Below are positions 36,348 to 45,155 of a stretch of 64,000 bases of DNA, piece after piece (position 1 is the stretch's first letter; each line of letters starts with the position of its first letter). This DNA comes from Bradyrhizobium sp. CCGB01 (GTDB lineage Bacteria > Pseudomonadota > Alphaproteobacteria > Rhizobiales > Xanthobacteraceae). Under the pieces are notes generated by a model, which made no database searches, was not told the origin of the DNA, and was given only the letters and a program-made list of their open reading frames with translations. The position numbers and the translations under genes are program-made. The stretch covers positions 7,440,001 through 7,504,000 of the forward strand of contig NZ_JANADK010000001.1 of the NCBI RefSeq assembly GCF_024199795.1, in the 5' to 3' direction.

Positions 36348-36872
36348 TCAGGCTACCGCTGCCAACGTGCCATCGGCATGCGGGCTTGCGCAAAGCAGAC
36401 GCTTGCGAATGGCCTCTTCAACGAGCGCGAGCGCTTCCTTGGCTTGTCGCGCTTGAGCTTCCGCAACTTGGGCGCGAAGCTCCACGGCCGTCAGCTTGTC
36501 CTTCTGAGCTTCAATGCAGCACTGGGCTTGCTCCAGCGCTCGGCAAGCATCCTGCAACTTACGTTCGGTGGTGACGGTGAGTTCACGCTGCGCCCGCTCC
36601 GCGGCTTCCGCTCGCACTTCGGCCAGCCGCAATCTTTCTAAGGCGCTCGTGCAAAGTGATTGGGCACGAGCTTCGGTCTCGCGGGCGTGCTTCTCCATAT
36701 CGCGGAAGACATCGGCCGCTTGATATACCAGATCGAGAGCTGTTGCTCCCTTGTCTGGTGCCAGCGGTGAGGGAAAGCTCAGGACGCCCTCATCCCCTCC
36801 AACTGGCGCTCTGGAACCACGCTGCGCCATGCCGATCAAGCTCATCGCGAACACACATACGAGCAGTATCAT
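36348..36872 (-). CDS. Membrane-anchored coiled-coil hypothetical protein
   Basis: 174 residues. An N-terminal hydrophobic segment (ILLVCVFAMSLIGMA) would serve as anchor or signal, followed by about 110 residues of continuous heptad-like helix rich in Ala, Glu, Arg and Gln (ERLRLAEVRAEAAERAQREL, ALEQAQCCIEAQKDKL). No ribosome site stands before the ATG at 36872, so an internal start is possible. Function unknown; resembles spacer or scaffold proteins only in composition. Confidence 0.6.
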   Translation of the reverse strand: MILLVCVFAMSLIGMAQRGSRAPVGGDEGVLSFPSPLAPDKGATALDLVYQAADVFRDMEKHARETEARAQSLCTSALERLRLAEVRAEAAERAQRELTVTTERKLQDACRALEQAQCCIEAQKDKLTAVELRAQVAEAQARQAKEALALVEEAIRKRLLCASPHADGTLAAVA

Positions 36873-37383
36873 GAGTAGGTATGGTTAACGGATGGTTAAA
36901 CAGTTGCATGCTTGGAGATGTCGCGACTGCGCGCGGCGGGCAAGGCATGCAAAATCAGTCAGCAATGTCCATACCTAGCGGAGGAACAGGGGCTCGCGCC
37001 AAAAGCGCTTTCGGCTCCATAAGCGTTCTTCTGCCCGATCGCCGCCGACGGGCGATAGCCGGGACCGCGCATCCTTCGAGGCCTCTGCTTCGCTCCGGCG
37101 CCTCAGGATGACGGAGATGGGTTGGCGCGCTTGGACCAGTCCGCCACGAACAGCCCTCGCACCTCCATGCAAATTTGATCGGCTGCCATTCCAAGGGAAT
37201 AGACGTCCATCGCGTTCCCAGGCGGTTGACCTTTTTACCGCCAACCAGTTGGATGCGCGCGCAACGAGGCACGACGACTAGACATCGTGGATCTGGAGAG
37301 GTCGACGATCAGGCCTGAGCCCGCGCGGGGCTTTGGGCGATCCGGTGTTGGACTGTGCCTTAAGGGTTCGACAGGGGCTTCTC
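36873..37383. other. 511-base intergenic region with one dispersed repeat
   Basis: It holds a family A repeat (37070-37112) and a small hairpin GGCGGT/ACCGCC around 37222-37243. No gene recognised; minus frames crossing it run through the repeat and are chance. The promoter of the PQQ-type gene should lie at the right end. Confidence 0.45.
37070..37112 (-). repeat. Palindromic dispersed repeat, family A, single reverse copy
   Basis: CATCCTTCGAGGCCTCTGC...GGCGCCTCAGGATGACGG. It matches the reverse family A consensus at both ends but with a different stem (GGCxxCTGCTTCGCTCCGGCGCC). Unlike the other two loci it has no inverted partner nearby. Confidence 0.7.
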
Positions 37384-38688
37384 ATGACTTTTTCCAGCAT
37401 CTTCGCGCAATTCGTTGCGCTCCTCGGCGGCATCGCGCTGCAATGGCGGAAGCTCTCGGGCACCGTGCCCGCGCCGGCCTGGGGCCAGACGCCCGCCATT
37501 CCCGAGGCGAAACCACAAGGCGCCATCCCGACCCTGAAGATGCCGACGGCGCGCGGCTGGAGCGAGGGGCAGAAGCCGACGGTCGCCTCCGGGCTCAAGG
37601 TCAATGCGTTCGCGGCCGGGCTCGACCATCCGCGCTGGATCGAGGTGCTGCCGAATGGCGACGTGCTGATCGCGGAGGCGACGCAGATCGCCGGCGCGCC
37701 GAGATCGGTGTTTCACTATGCGATGCAGGCGACGATGCGGCGCGCCGCGGCGCTCGGCGTGTCCGCCAACCGCATCACGCTGCTGCGCGACAAGGACGGC
37801 GACGGCGTCGCGGAGCATCGCGGCGCGTTCATGGAAAACCTCAGCCAGCCGTTCGGCATGGCGCTGGTCGGCGACACCTTCTATGTCGGCAACACCGACG
37901 GCGTGATGGCCTTCCCCTATGTCGCGAACGCCGACCGCATCACCGCGCCAGGCAAGCGGCTCACGACGTTCAAGCCGAGCGGCCACTGGACCCGCAGTCT
38001 TCTGGCAAGCCAGGACGGCAAGAAGCTGTATGCCGGCGTCGGCTCGCTCAGCAACATCGCCGAGATGGGCATGGAGGTCGAAGAAGGCCGCGCCGCGGTC
38101 TACGAGCTCGATCTCACCGCCGGCACGCATCGCATTTTCGGTGCCGGACTGCGCAACCCGGTTGGCCTTGCCTGGGAGCCAACCACGAACGTGCTCTGGA
38201 CCGTCGTCAACGAGCGCGACGGCCTCGGCGACGAGACGCCGCCGGACTATCTCACCTCGGTGCGCGACGGCGGCTTCTATGGCTGGCCCTATTGCTACTG
38301 GGGCAAGACGGTGGACGACCGCGTGCCGCAGGATCCGGCGATGGTCGCCAAGGCGATTCAACCGGACTACGCGCTGGGCGGCCATACCGCCTCGCTCGGC
38401 CTGTGCTGGATGCCGGCAGGGACCCTGCCCGGCTTCGGGGACGGCATGGTGATCGGCCAGCACGGCTCGTGGAACCGCAGCAAGCTGTCCGGCTACAAGC
38501 TGGTGTTCATTCCGTTCGAGAACGGCCGCCCGTCCGGCCCCGGTCGCGACATCCTGTCGGGCTTCCTGTCCCCGGACGAGAAGGAATCCTACGGCCGTCC
38601 GGTCGGCGTCGTGATCGGCCCCGACAAGAAGTCGCTGCTGATGGCAGACGACGTCGGCAACGTGATCTGGCGCGTCACGGGCGCGTAA
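37384..38688 (+). CDS. PQQ-dependent sugar dehydrogenase-like (sorbosone dehydrogenase family)
   Basis: 434 residues. An N-terminal hydrophobic stretch (SIFAQFVALLGGIALQW) may anchor or export it. The rest is a six-bladed beta-propeller of the soluble glucose/sorbosone dehydrogenase family: LDHPRWIEVLPNGDVLIAEA, LSQPFGMALVGDTFYVGNTDGV, GAGLRNPVGLAWEPTTNVLW, and late GQHGSWNRSKLSGYKL, a family motif. It would oxidise a sugar or aldose in the periplasm with PQQ and a c-type cytochrome. Single gene, convergent with the aspartate-dehydrogenase-like gene. Confidence 0.85.
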   Translation: MTFSSIFAQFVALLGGIALQWRKLSGTVPAPAWGQTPAIPEAKPQGAIPTLKMPTARGWSEGQKPTVASGLKVNAFAAGLDHPRWIEVLPNGDVLIAEATQIAGAPRSVFHYAMQATMRRAAALGVSANRITLLRDKDGDGVAEHRGAFMENLSQPFGMALVGDTFYVGNTDGVMAFPYVANADRITAPGKRLTTFKPSGHWTRSLLASQDGKKLYAGVGSLSNIAEMGMEVEEGRAAVYELDLTAGTHRIFGAGLRNPVGLAWEPTTNVLWTVVNERDGLGDETPPDYLTSVRDGGFYGWPYCYWGKTVDDRVPQDPAMVAKAIQPDYALGGHTASLGLCWMPAGTLPGFGDGMVIGQHGSWNRSKLSGYKLVFIPFENGRPSGPGRDILSGFLSPDEKESYGRPVGVVIGPDKKSLLMADDVGNVIWRVTGA

Positions 38689-38691
38689 AAA

Positions 38692-39516
38692 TTACGTCCC
38701 GACACACAACGTGGCGCGCTGCTTGCGCAGCAGCGCGATCACGGACAGCGCGGTGATCATGCCGGTCTTGGGATTTTCGGACGGGACGTTCTCGATGCCC
38801 ATCGAGAACCGCGCGGAATCAGCCTCGACCTCGATGCGATGAACGTTGCGCGTCACGGTGGGATCGGCCCAGACCTGCATCTGGGTGCGATCCGGCCCGA
38901 TGCCCGCCAGCGACAGCGCAACCGCGACATTGACGTTGGCGGGAAAACCCTTCGCCGCTTCGCGCGCAGATCCTTCGAACAGCTTGAGCGGCTCGCGCAG
39001 ATTATCGATGTCGATGTTGTTCTCGACGATGAACGGCGCGCCCTTCAAGCCGTCGATCGGCTTGCGCGTGACCATCTTCACCGAATGAATAGTGCCCACG
39101 GCGGCGGCGTTGACGGCATCGAGCCCGATCAGCGCGCCGGTTGGAACGATGATGCGGCCGCCATTGGCGCGCGCGAGATCGACGAGATCGAAATTATCGA
39201 GCAGCCCGCCGACGCTGACGACGACCGCGGCCTTGCCGCGCTTCACCGCGGGCTCGACGATCGAACGCAGATGATTGCTCGGCGCGCATTCGACCACGAT
39301 GTCGGCGGCGTCGCCGAGCTGGTCGATCGGCATGATCTGCGGCGGACGGCGCAGACCGCTGATGAACGCCTGATGCTTGGCGAGATCGCGCACCGCGACG
39401 GCCGATAGCGTCAACCCCTCGATGCCCTGATCGAGGGCGGTTGCGATCTTGGTGCCGATCGAGCCGAGGCCTGCGATGGCAACCCGCAATTCGTTCGAAG
39501 CTTTCTGTCCAGTCAT
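38692..39516 (-). CDS. Aspartate dehydrogenase-like (NadX/DUF108 family) oxidoreductase
   Basis: 274 residues. NAD-binding GLGSIGTKIA near 17-26; the central VVSVGGLLDNFDLVDLARANGGRI and PTGALIGLDAVNAAAVG match the L-aspartate dehydrogenase family, and the C-terminal domain has NVNVAVALSLAGIGPDRTQ. Members convert L-aspartate with NAD(P)+ to iminoaspartate or act on related amino acids. GGTGGGA precedes the ATG at 39516; the longer upstream frame lacks support. It sits behind a LysR gene on the same strand, divergent from a tartrate-type module. Confidence 0.82.
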   Translation of the reverse strand: MTGQKASNELRVAIAGLGSIGTKIATALDQGIEGLTLSAVAVRDLAKHQAFISGLRRPPQIMPIDQLGDAADIVVECAPSNHLRSIVEPAVKRGKAAVVVSVGGLLDNFDLVDLARANGGRIIVPTGALIGLDAVNAAAVGTIHSVKMVTRKPIDGLKGAPFIVENNIDIDNLREPLKLFEGSAREAAKGFPANVNVAVALSLAGIGPDRTQMQVWADPTVTRNVHRIEVEADSARFSMGIENVPSENPKTGMITALSVIALLRKQRATLCVGT

Positions 39517-39554
39517 CGCGTCCCACCTTCTCGCCAGGCCAATGTCATAACCGC

Positions 39555-40472
39555 TCACGCCTCCCGCGCATAGCTGCGCAGGCGCGCCTCCAGCACCGCC
39601 AGCATGGCATCGCGGGCCGGATCGCGCGAGCCGCGCAACCATGCCGCCGCGAGCGGCAGCCGGCCGACCGGACCGCTCTGCTTCGGCCGGAGCGGCACGA
39701 AGCGCACGCCCGTCACCGCCACCCGCGTGGTCCAGCGCGGCACGATGGCAACGCCGAGCTTGGTTGCGACCAGGTTGATGATGGTCTGCTTTTCGTCGGC
39801 GACCTGCACGATGCGCGGAGTCAGCCCGGCCTGCTCGAACAGCTTGATCGTGAGGTCGTGGCTGTGCGGCCGCGAGCGGCGGTCTGGCACCAGCATCGCC
39901 TCGTCGGCGATCTGCGCCAGCGTGATCGACTTGCGTTCCGCCAGCGCGTGCCGCTGCGGGAACGCGACGATGGCGGTCTCCTGGAGCAGGTCGCGGAATT
40001 CGAGCCGCTTGTCCGGCTGAACCGGCGGGCGGACGAAGGCGAGATCGAGCGCGCCGGTGAGGATCCTCGGCAGCAGCCGGACGGTCTTGTCCTCCAGCAG
40101 CTGCACCGCGATATCGGGATGCTTGTCGCGGAAATCGCGCAGCAGTGGCGGCAGAAGTCCGGCCGCCGCGCTGTCGATGGCGCCGACCCGGAGCCGTCGC
40201 GCGGCCCCCGCACGCGAGCGGTTGCGCAGATTACTCTCGACGGCCTCGACCTTGGCGAGGATCGCGCGTGCATCGCGTAATAGCGCCGTGCCGTCGTCCG
40301 TGAGTGACACCGCCCGCGTCGTCCGCGCGAACAACCGCGTGCCCAGATCCTCCTCCAACAGCCTGATCTGCCGGCCGAGCGCCGAGGGCAGCATCTGGAG
40401 CTGCTGCGCCGCATGCCCGAAATGCAGCTGCTCGGCCGCCGCCACGAAGCATCGGAGCTGATGCAATTCCAT
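39555..40472 (-). CDS. LysR family transcriptional regulator
   Basis: 305 residues: winged HTH 1-60 (MELHQLRCFVAAAEQLHFGHAAQQL, LLEEDLGTRLFARTTRAVSLTDDG) and a periplasmic-binding-type effector domain from about 90. Divergent from the MFS carrier and tartrate dehydrogenase genes, over an AT-rich T-N11-A type dyad at 40503-40523, so it most likely activates them in response to the imported acid. Confidence 0.92.
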   Translation of the reverse strand: MELHQLRCFVAAAEQLHFGHAAQQLQMLPSALGRQIRLLEEDLGTRLFARTTRAVSLTDDGTALLRDARAILAKVEAVESNLRNRSRAGAARRLRVGAIDSAAAGLLPPLLRDFRDKHPDIAVQLLEDKTVRLLPRILTGALDLAFVRPPVQPDKRLEFRDLLQETAIVAFPQRHALAERKSITLAQIADEAMLVPDRRSRPHSHDLTIKLFEQAGLTPRIVQVADEKQTIINLVATKLGVAIVPRWTTRVAVTGVRFVPLRPKQSGPVGRLPLAAAWLRGSRDPARDAMLAVLEARLRSYAREA

Positions 40473-40502
40473 TCAAGGTCCTTTCGTCTCGACCCGCGAG
40501 GA

Positions 40503-40523
40503 TTATATCATTTTTTTGTATAA
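40503..40523. promoter_or_regulatory. Candidate LysR binding dyad
   Basis: TTATA-N11-TATAA, an exact 5-base inverted repeat with the T-N11-A geometry of LysR boxes, in an AT-rich stretch (spacer containing a run of T) 31 bases upstream of the LysR start and 78 before the MFS start. Assignment is by geometry and position. Confidence 0.55.
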
Positions 40524-40600
40524 ACCAGCGCCAATTGAGTATGCCTGCTGCCCCCGCCTAGGCTCGCTGCCGGCGTGGACCTCCGGGGTCCGCCGACACA

Positions 40601-41926
40601 ATGAAACCGAATTTCAGGGAGGCCAGGGTGGCGAGCGAGATTCAGACGCGCGTGCTGCGCAAGATCACCTGGCGCATCGTTCCCTTCATCATGCTGCTGT
40701 ACTTCGTGGCCTTCATCGACCGCGTCAACATCGGGTTCGCCTCGCTGACGATGAACAAGGACATCGGCCTCTCTCCCGCGGTCTACGGTTTCGGCGCCGG
40801 CATCTTCTTCTGGGGCTATTTCCTGTTCGAGGTGCCCTCCAACATCATCCTGCACAAGATCGGCGCGCGGATCTGGATCGCGCGGGTGATGATCACCTGG
40901 GGCCTCGTGTCGGCGGCGATGGCGTTCGTGCAGGGCGCGACGAGTTTCTACATCCTGCGCTTCCTGCTCGGTGTCGCCGAAGCCGGCTTCTTCCCCGGTA
41001 TCATCCTCTATCTCTCCTACTGGTTCCCGGCACGCCAGCGCGCCGCGGTGACCGCGCTGTTCATGGCGGCGGCGCCGCTCTCGACCGTGCTGGGCTCGCC
41101 GATCTCGGGCGCGCTGCTGGAGATGGACGGCCTGTTCGGCTTCAAGGGCTGGCAGTGGCTGTTCGTGCTGGAGGCGCTGCCGGCCGTGCTGCTCGGCTTC
41201 GTCGTGCTGGGCTTCCTGACCGACCGCCCCGAGAAGGCGAAATGGCTCGCGGACGACGAGCGCCGCTGGCTGGTCGAGACCATGAACGTGGAGACCACCA
41301 GCAAGGCTGCGACCGCGAGCCACAGCATCTGGCGCGGGCTCGCCGATCCGCGGGTGCTGGCACTGTCGCTGATCTATTTCGGCACCTCGGCCGGCCTCTA
41401 CACGCTCGGGGTCTGGGCGCCGCAGATCATCAAGCAGTTCGGTCTGTCCTCGCTCCAGGTCGGCTTCCTCAACGCACTGCCGGCAACCGCCGCCGTCGTC
41501 GCCATGATCCTGTGGGCGCGACATTCGGACCGGACCGGCGAGCGCACCTGGCATGTCGTGTGGGCCTGCCTGATCGCCGCAGCAGGCCTCGCCTATGCCG
41601 GCCTCGCGGCCGGTGTCGTCGCCGTGCTGGTCGCGCTGGCGCTGGTCAATATCGGCATCTCCTCGGCAAAGCCGCCGCTGTGGAGCATGCCGACGCTGTT
41701 CCTGTCAGGCCCCGCGGCCGCAGCCGGCATCGCCACCATCAACTCGATCGGCAATCTCGGCGGCTTCGTCGGGCCCGCCATGATCGGCTGGATCAAGGAC
41801 CAGACCGGCAGCTTCGTCGGCGGTTTGTATTTCGTCAGCGGGCTGCTCGTTCTCTCCGCGGTCCTGACCCTGCTATTGTCGCGCGCGCAGACCGCGCCCG
41901 TCGAACCCGTCCCGCAATCCCACTGA
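40601..41926 (+). CDS. MFS transporter, anion:cation symporter family (tartrate-type)
   Basis: 441 residues, 12 helices. PFIMLLYFVAFIDRVNIGFASLTMNKDIGLSP and GYFLFEVPSNIILHKIGAR are diagnostic of the ACS family (phthalate, tartrate, glucarate carriers). The following gene encodes a tartrate dehydrogenase, so tartrate or D-malate is the likely cargo. ATG at 40601 preferred; an in-frame GTG at 40628 is possible. Confidence 0.9.
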   Translation: MKPNFREARVASEIQTRVLRKITWRIVPFIMLLYFVAFIDRVNIGFASLTMNKDIGLSPAVYGFGAGIFFWGYFLFEVPSNIILHKIGARIWIARVMITWGLVSAAMAFVQGATSFYILRFLLGVAEAGFFPGIILYLSYWFPARQRAAVTALFMAAAPLSTVLGSPISGALLEMDGLFGFKGWQWLFVLEALPAVLLGFVVLGFLTDRPEKAKWLADDERRWLVETMNVETTSKAATASHSIWRGLADPRVLALSLIYFGTSAGLYTLGVWAPQIIKQFGLSSLQVGFLNALPATAAVVAMILWARHSDRTGERTWHVVWACLIAAAGLAYAGLAAGVVAVLVALALVNIGISSAKPPLWSMPTLFLSGPAAAAGIATINSIGNLGGFVGPAMIGWIKDQTGSFVGGLYFVSGLLVLSAVLTLLLSRAQTAPVEPVPQSH

Positions 41927-41947
41927 CATCCCAAACGGAGCATCTTC

Positions 41948-43021
41948 ATGCGCACTCACTCGATCGCAGCCATTCCCGCCGACGGCATCGGCCCCGAGGT
42001 CATCTCGGCCGGCGTTCGCGTGCTGGAGGCTCTCGCAAAGCGCAGCGGCGACCTCGCCTTCAGCGTCAAGACCTTCGACTGGGGCTCGGACTATTACAAG
42101 AAGCACGGCGTCATGATGCCGGCCGACGGACTTGCCGAGCTCAAGAAGTTCGACGCGATCTATTTCGGCGCGGTCGGCGCGCCTGATGTGCCCGACCACA
42201 TCACGCTGTGGGGCCTGCGCCTGCCGATCTGCCAGGGCTTTGACCAATACGCCAATGTGCGACCGACCAAGATTTTGCCCGGCGTCGCCTCGCCGCTGCG
42301 CAATGTCGGCGTCGGCGATCTCGACTGGGTGATCGTGCGCGAGAACTCGGAAGGCGAATATGCCGGCATGGGCGGCCGCGCCCACAAGGGCCTGCCGGAA
42401 GAGGTCGGCACGGAAGTCGCGGTGTTCACCCGCGTCGGCGTGACGCGGATCATGCGTTACGCGTTCCAGCTCGCGCAGTCGCGTCCGCGCAAGCTGCTGA
42501 CGGTCGTGACCAAGTCGAACGCGCAACGCCATGGCATGGTGATGTGGGACGAGATCGCCGCCGAAGTCGCCGGCGAGTTCCCCGACGTCACCTGGGACAA
42601 GATGCTGGTCGACGCCATGACGGTGCGCATGACGCTGCATCCGAAGAGCCTCGACACCATCGTCGCGACCAACCTTCACGCCGATATCCTGTCCGACCTC
42701 GCCGGCGCGCTCGCCGGCAGCCTCGGCGTGGCGCCGACCGGCAACATCGATCCGCAGCGCCGCTTCCCCTCGATGTTCGAGCCGATCCACGGTTCGGCCT
42801 TCGACATCACCGGCAAGGGCATCGCCAATCCCGTCGCGACGTTCTGGACCGGCGCGCAGATGCTCGAGCATCTCGGCGAGAAGGACGCAGCCGTGCGGCT
42901 GATGGCGGCGGTCGAGCGCGTCTGCGCGGCCGGCGTGCTGACGCCCGACGTCGGCGGCAAGGCGACGACGAAGGAAGTCACCGACGCGGTGATCGACGCC
43001 ATCCACGGCTCGAACGTCTAG
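41948..43021 (+). CDS. ttuC: Tartrate dehydrogenase/decarboxylase
   Basis: 357 residues of the isocitrate/isopropylmalate dehydrogenase family. IPADGIGPEVI at the start, the substrate-binding YANVRPTKILPG with an Arg, VIVRENSEGEYAG (Glu and Tyr of the active site), NLHADILSDLAGALAGSLG (metal-binding Asp) and FEPIHGSAFDITGKGIANP (NAD site). The sequence GLRLPICQGFDQYANVRP is that of TtuC tartrate dehydrogenases, which also act on D-malate. It follows the MFS gene by 21 bases as part of the LysR-regulated module. Confidence 0.93.
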   Translation: MRTHSIAAIPADGIGPEVISAGVRVLEALAKRSGDLAFSVKTFDWGSDYYKKHGVMMPADGLAELKKFDAIYFGAVGAPDVPDHITLWGLRLPICQGFDQYANVRPTKILPGVASPLRNVGVGDLDWVIVRENSEGEYAGMGGRAHKGLPEEVGTEVAVFTRVGVTRIMRYAFQLAQSRPRKLLTVVTKSNAQRHGMVMWDEIAAEVAGEFPDVTWDKMLVDAMTVRMTLHPKSLDTIVATNLHADILSDLAGALAGSLGVAPTGNIDPQRRFPSMFEPIHGSAFDITGKGIANPVATFWTGAQMLEHLGEKDAAVRLMAAVERVCAAGVLTPDVGGKATTKEVTDAVIDAIHGSNV

Positions 43022-43108
43022 CAGGCTCTGGAGAGCAGGCGTCGGAGGGGCATTCGACGCGGGACCGGGGGCTTGACGCAGCGAGCGTCGAGCCCGCCGG
43101 CCAGGACG

Positions 43109-43963
43109 TCACTGCACGCCTCGGCGGGCGAACTCGTCGCCGACCTTGGCCTCGATGAGCCTTGCGGCCGAGACGTCCCGATCGCCGCCCGCTTTGTCAC
43201 CCTGCCTGAGTTTGGCCAGTCCGCGTCCATAAAGCGCGCCTGCCTGGCCCGGTGCCAGGCGCAACGCCGAATCGTAGTCGTCAATGGCCGCGGCCAGTTG
43301 ACCCATCTTCAGGCGGATCAGCGCACGTGAGTCGTATGCCGCGGCATCGTTCGGTCCCGACTTGATCGCCCTGTCGCAGTCGTCGAGCCCCGCCTGCAGA
43401 TCACCGGTGACCGCCCGGGTCCAGCAGCGTCCGCTCCATGCCAGCGTCAAATCCGGATCGAGGCGGATCGCCTCGTCGAAATCCCGCGCGGCCCGATCGT
43501 ACTGGTTCAATTTCAGGTGGGCCACCGCGCGGTTGGCGAAAGCGCCGGCATAGCCGGGTTTGAGCTTGATTGCCTCATCGAAAGCCTTAATCGCGTCGTC
43601 ATAGGCTCCTTTCCTCAAATAGGCCACGCCGCGATTATTCACCGGCTTGACGTAACCTGACGCAAGCTCGATCGCGCGATCGAAATCGGCGATCGCACGG
43701 TCGTACTCCGCTGCCGCGCTATAAGCGTTGCCACGATTGTTGTAGGCCACAGCCAGCGCGTCCGCCCTGATATCACCCGAATTGATGAGCGCCGCACAGC
43801 CGGCGATCCGGACCTGGGCCGGGACGCGGTCCGCACCATTGCACTGCTCAATGTTCTTGAGGCGGCCGCTTTTCTGCGGCTCCTGCGCGGCCACCGGTGA
43901 ACCGAGCAACAGCAAGACGAGAACAGGCGCGACGCTATCGACGATGGCGGCCCTCATGGTCAT
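43109..43963 (-). CDS. Periplasmic TPR repeat protein
   Basis: 284 residues: signal peptide (ending near PVAAQ) and about five to six tetratricopeptide repeats covering residues 70-265 (YNNRGNAYSAAAEYDRAIADFDRAIEL, FANRAVAHLKLNQYDRAARDFDEAI and similar). TPR arrays bind partner peptides; here the partner is unknown. Two ATGs (43963, 43957) both fit the signal peptide. It is 89 bases from the downstream FecR gene stop, on the same strand, so the two may be co-transcribed. Confidence 0.85.
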   Translation of the reverse strand: MTMRAAIVDSVAPVLVLLLLGSPVAAQEPQKSGRLKNIEQCNGADRVPAQVRIAGCAALINSGDIRADALAVAYNNRGNAYSAAAEYDRAIADFDRAIELASGYVKPVNNRGVAYLRKGAYDDAIKAFDEAIKLKPGYAGAFANRAVAHLKLNQYDRAARDFDEAIRLDPDLTLAWSGRCWTRAVTGDLQAGLDDCDRAIKSGPNDAAAYDSRALIRLKMGQLAAAIDDYDSALRLAPGQAGALYGRGLAKLRQGDKAGGDRDVSAARLIEAKVGDEFARRGVQ

Positions 43964-44052
43964 GTCCGTGTCAAGCCTCGCTGATGGGCGAACACCGCCC
44001 TGGATGCTTCGCATGCCGCGACAGGGACAAGATGCCCGCCTTGAAGATCGCT

Positions 44053-44700
44053 TCAGCAGCCTCGGCAGATCTTCATCCTGGGACCGGTCTCCTGGGGCTG
44101 CCGCGCCGTGGTGGTGCCGTTCTTCTTGAGCAATTTGCTCTTGCCCTCTTCGATGAGCGTCGAAAACTTGACCCCGCCGTCATCCGAAATTTCGATGTGC
44201 GGCGTGGTGCCCCGGATTCCCATCGTTGCAACGGGCGTATCGACCTTCATGTCGCCGGTCTTCGCGACCTGGCCGGCAACGAATGTGGCCGTTCCCTTGG
44301 TCAGATTGAAAAACGAGGAGTTGGACTTTCCAGCCGGCTCATACACGTACTCGTCCAAAGTCATACGCGCGTTGCTCGACAGGTTGAACGACGAGCCATC
44401 GATGAAGTTGATGCTGACGCGGCTGTCCGTCTCGGTTCGCACCACGTCGCGCAGATACACGACATCGCCGGCCTTGGTTTGAGCGGCCTGATCGGGAAGG
44501 TTCGCCTGGACGACGACCGCACCGTCGTGCTCGATCGTGACCGACCCCGTGACGGCCACGACCTTTCCGATCGGCTTTGGCGCAACATCCCGAAGGACGG
44601 GCTTTAGCGGATCGACTTGAGCCTGCGCCGGCGCCGCAAGTCCACTCGCGATAACCCAGGCAAAACCAGCCACCAAGGCTGTAATCGTGTGGCTGCACAT
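44053..44700 (-). CDS. Exported FecR-domain protein
   Basis: 215 residues: signal peptide (1-27, ending PAQA), then a FecR domain (about 45-180): KVVAVTGSVTIEHDGAVVV, GDVVYLRDVVRTETDSRVSINFIDGSSFNLSSNARMTLDEYVYEP, KGTATFVAGQVAKTGDMKVDTPVATMGIRGT. This subtype, with the DTPVATMGIRGTTPHIEI core, is not the sigma-factor regulator FecR but a periplasmic module found next to large repeat adhesins. The C-terminus is Cys-containing (MKICRGC). Start at the ATG at 44700. Divergent from the FecR/VCBS/RTX giant. Confidence 0.85.
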   Translation of the reverse strand: MCSHTITALVAGFAWVIASGLAAPAQAQVDPLKPVLRDVAPKPIGKVVAVTGSVTIEHDGAVVVQANLPDQAAQTKAGDVVYLRDVVRTETDSRVSINFIDGSSFNLSSNARMTLDEYVYEPAGKSNSSFFNLTKGTATFVAGQVAKTGDMKVDTPVATMGIRGTTPHIEISDDGGVKFSTLIEEGKSKLLKKNGTTTARQPQETGPRMKICRGC

Positions 44701-45155
44701 GACCCGCCCTTTCCGAGAAGATCCTGCCGAGAAGATCCTGTTCGCGTGCCCGCTTGCCGGGCTTTGGAAGTCCCGGCCAGGCTCGCACGTCATGCACCGC
44801 GAATATCTACCACCCGGATCGGTCCTGTGGACCAGCTCTCCAGAGGGAGTACCTCCTTTTTGCCATTGATCTTGGCGCCAAGCCGTTTGCCTCGCTACCG
44901 AAAGTGAGCCACTTTTTCGCACCGCTTAGTCGTCAACAGTTCCGAGAGACAAGCTGCTCGTGTCGAGTACGCGGCATCTCGCGTGACCTGGTCAATCTTC
45001 CGTACCCATAGAGATGGGGGATTTAGTCAAACGTTTTCGGCGTGCAAGCCTGGGATGCCAGCGCCATTGTTTGCCCCAGTGGCGTAGGCAAAACCGAGAA
45101 GAAGACCGCGGCACCGCGCCAAGCCCGAATAATTCGGCATGCAAGGCCAAAGTCA
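44701..45155. other. 455-base divergent intergenic region
   Basis: It separates the FecR gene from the RTX gene and must carry both promoters. The stretch is more AT-rich than flanking genes in places (44880-45020). An in-frame GTG at 45042 could extend the RTX protein by 38 residues, but codon third positions there look non-coding. No palindrome found. Confidence 0.45.

Noticed and set aside
36955..37272. Minus-strand frames across 37 kb
   Set aside because: They pass through a family A repeat and show no domain; chance frames.
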